NCBI GenBank assembly: GCA_965116245.1
Contig: OZ220497.1
Coordinates: 248,001 to 312,000 of the forward strand
From: Poriferisodalis sp965116245
Lineage (GTDB): Bacteria > Actinomycetota > Acidimicrobiia > Acidimicrobiales > Poriferisodalaceae
Reading direction: 5' to 3'
DNA: 64,000 nucleotides
The notes under the pieces: model-generated
The model's input: only the letters and a program-made list of their open reading frames with translations
Told to the model about the DNA's origin: nothing
Databases searched by the model: none
Shown: piece after piece, positions 60,982-64,000 of the stretch
Layout of the letters: the number at the start of each line of letters is the position of its first letter
Numbering within the stretch: the stretch's first letter is position 1
Program-made: the position numbers and the translations under genes

Positions 60982-61011
60982 GACTTGCGGGAGGCAGACT
61001 TGCGGGAGGCA
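60982..61011. repeat. 15-bp direct repeat upstream of the cofC fusion
   Basis: GACTTGCGGGAGGCA occurs twice head to tail (60982-60996 and 60997-61011), about 46 bases before the ATG at 61058. Each copy carries GGGAGG, which resembles a ribosome-binding site, but it is too far from the start to serve one. Confidence 0.93.
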
Positions 61012-61057
61012 ATAGAGCCCTGCCGTACACTTGCCGCGGGTGACTGCATCGGGCGTC

Positions 61058-62404
61058 ATGCCTACTGTGCTCATTCCCGTGAAGGGCTTTGGACTCGCCA
61101 AAGGTCGTCTAGCCGACCGTCTGAACGAGCAAGAACGCGCCGAGTTGGCTCGGTCCATGGCCACTCGGGTTGTGAGAGCGGCAGGATCGCTGCCTGTTCA
61201 GGTCGTCTGCGACGACGAAGACGTGGCAGCATGGGCCCGCACGGTGGGCGCCCAGGTCCTCCACGTCGCCGCCGACGGTTTGAACCCCGCTGTTGCAGCC
61301 GCACTTGACGTACTTGAAGCTGCCGCTGACGCCGGTGCCGAGCCTGGCCACGTGCTCATCGCGCACGCTGACCTTCCACATGCAACGTCACTGGCCGGTC
61401 TAGCTGAGCCGGGCACCGTGACCATCGTCCCCGATCGACACCTCGATGGCACCAACGTCATGTCGTTGCCGCTCGGCACGGGATTCGAGTTCCATTACGG
61501 GCCGGGTTCGTTCGCAGCCCACTGTGACGAGGCCATGCGCTGCGGACTTGAACTGCGAGTGCGTCGGGTCGCCGAACTTGAATTCGACATCGACACGCCG
61601 GACGACCTGGACGCCGCAGCAGTTTTCCCGCCCTTAGTCGCTAGCCAGCCCTCCAGCACTGGCACGTTCACGGTTGACCTGCCGACGCCAGCCTCAGCAC
61701 TGGTCATAGCGGCCCATCCCGACGATGCAGAGTTCAACTGCGGAGCGACACTCGCCAAATGGGCGGCCAGTGGCACGGTAGTCCACTACTTCGTTTGCAC
61801 CGATGGCTCCAAGGGCACGTGGGACCCGGACTGCGACCAAGCCGAGCTAGTGCAAATCCGCCGGGTTGAGCAAAGCGCAGCGGCACAAGCCCTCGGCGCA
61901 ACAGGCGAAGTGCGCTTCGGTGATCACGTCGATGGGGAGCTCGGCAGCGATCTCGCCACACGAGCGCAAGTCGCGCAGGTCATTCGAGAGCTAACACCCG
62001 CCGTGGTTCTAGGCCACGATCCGTGGAAGCGTTACCGACTCCATCCAGATCATCGACACGCTGGGCTGTTAGCAGTCGAAGGCATCGTTGCCGCACGCGA
62101 CCCGCATTATTTCAGCGAACAGATCAGCGCACAGGACCTGGCACCGCACCGCCCCGACGAGCTGCTGTTGTTTGAAGCAGACGAGCCCGACCATGCGGAG
62201 AACGTCGACGATTGGATCGACACCAAGACCGCAGCATTGCTATGCCACAAAAGCCAGTTCGTGACGACTCATGGCATCTCCGGTCCCGACGACGACGCCG
62301 GGAAGCGACGATTCGCAGACTGGGTGAGTGCAGTAGCTGTAGCAAGCGGCCAGCAGGCAGGCCTCGGGTGCGCGGAGCTGTTCAAGCGAATCGACAACCT
62401 TTAG
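61058..62404 (+). CDS. cofC: CofC (F420 guanylyltransferase) fused to a PIG-L deacetylase
   Basis: A two-domain protein of 448 residues. Residues 1-200 are CofC-like: TVLIPVKGFGLAKGRLADRL, VVCDDEDVAAWARTVGAQ, LIAHADLPHA and ELEFDIDTPDDLDAA, the GTP-binding nucleotidyltransferase that activates phospholactate or phosphoenolpyruvate in F420 synthesis. Residues about 210-448 are a LmbE/PIG-L zinc deacetylase: ALVIAAHPDDAEFNCGATLA and YRLHPDHRHAG supply the zinc ligands. The domains are joined by a Thr/Ser/Pro linker (about 195-212). ATG 61058 fits CofC; TTG 61031 and GTG 61040 are upstream alternatives. Both active sites look intact. Confidence 0.85.
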   Translation: MPTVLIPVKGFGLAKGRLADRLNEQERAELARSMATRVVRAAGSLPVQVVCDDEDVAAWARTVGAQVLHVAADGLNPAVAAALDVLEAAADAGAEPGHVLIAHADLPHATSLAGLAEPGTVTIVPDRHLDGTNVMSLPLGTGFEFHYGPGSFAAHCDEAMRCGLELRVRRVAELEFDIDTPDDLDAAAVFPPLVASQPSSTGTFTVDLPTPASALVIAAHPDDAEFNCGATLAKWAASGTVVHYFVCTDGSKGTWDPDCDQAELVQIRRVEQSAAAQALGATGEVRFGDHVDGELGSDLATRAQVAQVIRELTPAVVLGHDPWKRYRLHPDHRHAGLLAVEGIVAARDPHYFSEQISAQDLAPHRPDELLLFEADEPDHAENVDDWIDTKTAALLCHKSQFVTTHGISGPDDDAGKRRFADWVSAVAVASGQQAGLGCAELFKRIDNL

Positions 62405-62426
62405 ACAACCGTCCCACGAAGTGACC

Positions 62427-62447
62427 TTCCCCCTGCGCTGAGGGGAA
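62427..62447. terminator. Small hairpin after the cofC fusion
   Basis: TTCCCC (62427-62432) and GGGGAA (62442-62447) pair with a 9-base loop, 23 bases after the stop. It has no T-tract. It also resembles a single type I-E CRISPR repeat in shape, but no second copy exists nearby. The rest of 62448-62656 holds nothing I can recognise. Confidence 0.35.
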
Positions 62448-62656
62448 ATGCCCTTCAAGGCAAGGAGCGCTACGGCTGGAACCGGGACACCGGCTACCGT
62501 GGCAGCTCGGGACTTAGGTATTAACCCGTGGCGGTTTTGACGTCCCAAAAATGCCAAGCCTCATGAACCGATGCTGGCGAGCATTGACTAGGCCCAAGCC
62601 ACTAGATGAGCCTATACCACTCGATGGTTACACGCGAGGAGGCCCATCATTCGGGC

Positions 62657-63925
62657 CTACTTGCGAACAGGGTTACGGCCAACCACTCTCCGGTAGCCAT
62701 CAGCGTTCTCAATCTCTGCGACCACGCGGTCAATCCACTGTTGGTTGTAGACATAGATCTTCGCTGCCGTGACGTATTCGCAGAACAGCTCGTTGAGGCT
62801 GCGGTCTGGCTCGCCCCGTTCTGGGCGAACACCTAGGTGCCGAGCAACGGCAGCATGGTCGTTCGTGTTGAATCTGAACGGAATCCGGCGTTTTACCTCG
62901 TCGACAACCTGCCGAGCGCCGAAGCTGGGACGAGGTCCCCGAGCCGCTTTCGGAATAACCAAGTAGCGCTGAATAGTGTCATTGAGTTCGTCTGGTACCT
63001 CTCCGGGGCGGACAAAGTAAGCGATAGCGTCAGGATTGTTTCCCGACGATGGGACTACGGGTACGAACGCGACTCGCATTAGGAAGGTCTCGTCCGCAAG
63101 CAGATCCGCGTCAGCCTCGTCAGCACGAGATAGCACAGACTGGACGTCGATTGGCAGTGCCGCCAACGCTCGCCGCCGAACGTCGAGGACATCGGGGTTA
63201 CGGAAGCCGGCGAGCTGCAGTGGGATCGAGAGCCGATCACCGAGTTGGTACATGTCGCCGAACTCGTCAACAAGCACTCCCTCAAAGTTCAGCAGCGCAG
63301 CCTGAGCGAATGGGATCGTCCTCAGATCAAGCGCGGGCAGATGTCGGTGGGCCACGGTGTTGCGGAGGTCCACCCAGAACCTCACGTTCTTGCGGAGTCC
63401 ACGCTTCGTGTCTGCATTGAATGCCAACCGGACGAGGTTGATCGTGTCAAGAGATTGCTCGGCGCCGTTCTTGAGAAGGGGTCTGCCTTCCTTATCGAGT
63501 CGACGCCACTCAAGCCCATCGCGCATGAGCAATGCCAACGCAAGACTATTCCATGCGGAGACGAGCAGGAGTGAGAACGCTCCTGCTCTGAAGTCTGCTA
63601 TGGGGTCGTTCCAGACTCGGAGAGCCGAGAGGCACGCCGACCGGGCGTGCTGTAACTGCACTTCCCACTGCGTGGGTTTAGTACCGACAGGGTGCTGGCC
63701 GAGAGACTTCACCTGTTGCTCAAGATCCTCGATCTGGTTCGTCTGCCTCGAGGGCTTCGCCGTTGATACGCCGAGGTGCTCACGAACGAAGCGATCGAAC
63801 TTCCGACCATGAGACTTTCCGTCGCCCCAAGTGCGCCGTTCAAGTTCACTCTTCGAAGTTCCTGCGCCGTAGTCCCATTCGGCAAACAGCCGCTCGGCAA
63901 GCTCCTCGTCGGTTTCGGTTGCCAT
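62657..63925 (-). CDS. DUF3644-type (HEPN-like) protein
   Basis: A 422-residue soluble protein. The N-terminal about 65 residues form a small helical, possibly DNA-binding part (SKSELERRTWGDGKSHGRKF). Residues about 85-230 match DUF3644: SACLSALRVWNDPIADFRAG, LLLVSAWNSLALALLMRDG and FWVDLRNTVAHRHLPALD. RNTVAH fits the R-x4-6-H signature of HEPN ribonucleases. The C-terminal about 90 residues (FNTNDHAAVARHLGVRP, FCEYVTAAKIYVYNQQWIDR) match the usual DUF3644 tail. Such proteins are found near defence genes; no partner is inside this window. ATG 63925; TTG 63928 precedes it. Confidence 0.75.
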   Translation of the reverse strand: MATETDEELAERLFAEWDYGAGTSKSELERRTWGDGKSHGRKFDRFVREHLGVSTAKPSRQTNQIEDLEQQVKSLGQHPVGTKPTQWEVQLQHARSACLSALRVWNDPIADFRAGAFSLLLVSAWNSLALALLMRDGLEWRRLDKEGRPLLKNGAEQSLDTINLVRLAFNADTKRGLRKNVRFWVDLRNTVAHRHLPALDLRTIPFAQAALLNFEGVLVDEFGDMYQLGDRLSIPLQLAGFRNPDVLDVRRRALAALPIDVQSVLSRADEADADLLADETFLMRVAFVPVVPSSGNNPDAIAYFVRPGEVPDELNDTIQRYLVIPKAARGPRPSFGARQVVDEVKRRIPFRFNTNDHAAVARHLGVRPERGEPDRSLNELFCEYVTAAKIYVYNQQWIDRVVAEIENADGYRRVVGRNPVRK

Positions 63926-64000
63926 CAAGCAAGTGTCGCGCGCTCGCCAGATTCATAGTGTGATCACAGGCAGAAGCCGGGATAGGCACCTCCGTCTCAA

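Larger units (their letters stand above)
60571..61057. other. Intergenic region with homopolymer tract
   Basis: About 490 bases without a supported gene. It contains a long imperfect hairpin (GCTTTTCGGC near 60727 with GCCGAAAGC near 60764), the 16-C tract at 60920-60935 and a 15-bp direct repeat at 60982-61011. The open frames crossing it lack any recognisable protein signature. Confidence 0.6.

Noticed and set aside
61058..62404. Calling the PIG-L half MshB (mycothiol synthesis)
   Set aside because: The motif set is generic LmbE/PIG-L and lacks the MshB/Mca-specific TGGExGD signature, so the substrate is left open.
62425..62452. Type I-E CRISPR-repeat-like sequence (CTTCCCCCTGCGCTGAGGGGAAATG)
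   Set aside because: Only one copy is present, no spacer periodicity exists and no cas genes are in the window. It is recorded only as a small hairpin.
1..64000. tRNA, rRNA or origin features
   Set aside because: No cloverleaf with a conserved T-loop, no rRNA stretch, no DnaA-box cluster and no replication genes were found when reading the intergenic regions.

Overview
The window is a GC-rich, densely coding chromosomal segment from an actinobacterium. The gene set points to an uncultured Acidimicrobiia-type lineage rather than a streptomycete or mycobacterium. Lineage markers are the mismatch endonuclease NucS, mycothiol-linked genes (a Mca-type amidase and a DinB/mycothiol isomerase-like protein), coenzyme F420 genes (CofC and two LLM-class oxidoreductases), a DUF222/HNH nuclease of the 13E12 type, and the ImuA'/ImuB/DnaE2 mutasome. 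No rRNA, tRNA or true CRISPR array was seen. About 59 protein genes are supported; most are chromosomal housekeeping or lipid-catabolism genes. The only mobile-element trace is a decayed ISL3-type transposase near 48.7-49.2 kb.

Layout. 0-3.6 kb: MBL hydrolase, nucS, and a MaoC hydratase with an SDR dehydrogenase (a split multifunctional beta-oxidation pair). 3.8-8.3 kb: VanW-domain cell-wall protein, geranylgeranyl-reductase-like flavoprotein and pantothenate kinase. 8.4-15 kb: HIT protein, crotonase, CaiB-type CoA transferase, methionine aminopeptidase, two LysM proteins, PAP2 phosphatase and MsrA. 15-22.5 kb: paired MaoC-like hydratase subunits, an F420-type LLM enzyme, a TauD-like dioxygenase, a RidA protein, a 2-keto-4-pentenoate hydratase and a nitroreductase. 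22.7-26.6 kb: a zinc uptake and regulation locus (znuB-znuA divergent from znuC-zur) with a near-perfect Zur-type palindrome at the znuA promoter. 26.6-32.2 kb: nitronate monooxygenase, DapD, crotonase, LLM enzyme and thiolase. 32.3-38.5 kb: thermonuclease, an apparently metal-site-less ChbG/HpnK homologue, then a minus-strand series of TlpA-like, MgtE-like, PhoU/TrkA-C, Mca and an SCP2-like protein. 38.6-52.7 kb: an amino-acid-dehydrogenase-like protein, dnaE2, two amidases, an M15 peptidase, the ISL3 remnant, a coiled-coil membrane protein, imuB and imuA'. 52.8-64 kb: acyl-CoA dehydrogenase, a YbdK-type ligase, rnhB, a 950-residue unknown, DUF222-HNH, a CofC::PIG-L fusion and a DUF3644 (HEPN-like) protein.

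How the genes fit together. Several encode steps of fatty-acid or sterol-type acyl-CoA degradation (ACAD, crotonases, MaoC, SDR, thiolase, CaiB, SCP2-like), interleaved with F420 and mycothiol redox chemistry. NucS (canonical mismatch correction in actinobacteria without MutS/MutL) sits in the same window as the complete but split error-prone ImuA'-ImuB/DnaE2 set.

The most unusual property is the abundance of short tandem repeats, mostly 14-33 bp. They recur at stop codons, fill three convergent gene junctions and lie in frame inside dnaE2, imuB, imuA', znuA, the PAP2 gene and the 950-residue gene. The arrays in imuA' and imuB share a core sequence. Other points worth checking are the CofC::PIG-L fusion, the ChbG homologue with lost metal ligands, the terminal DUF3644/HEPN protein and a 16-C homopolymer upstream of the cofC fusion. 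I found no clear new multi-gene system; the repeat behaviour is the strongest undescribed-looking signal.
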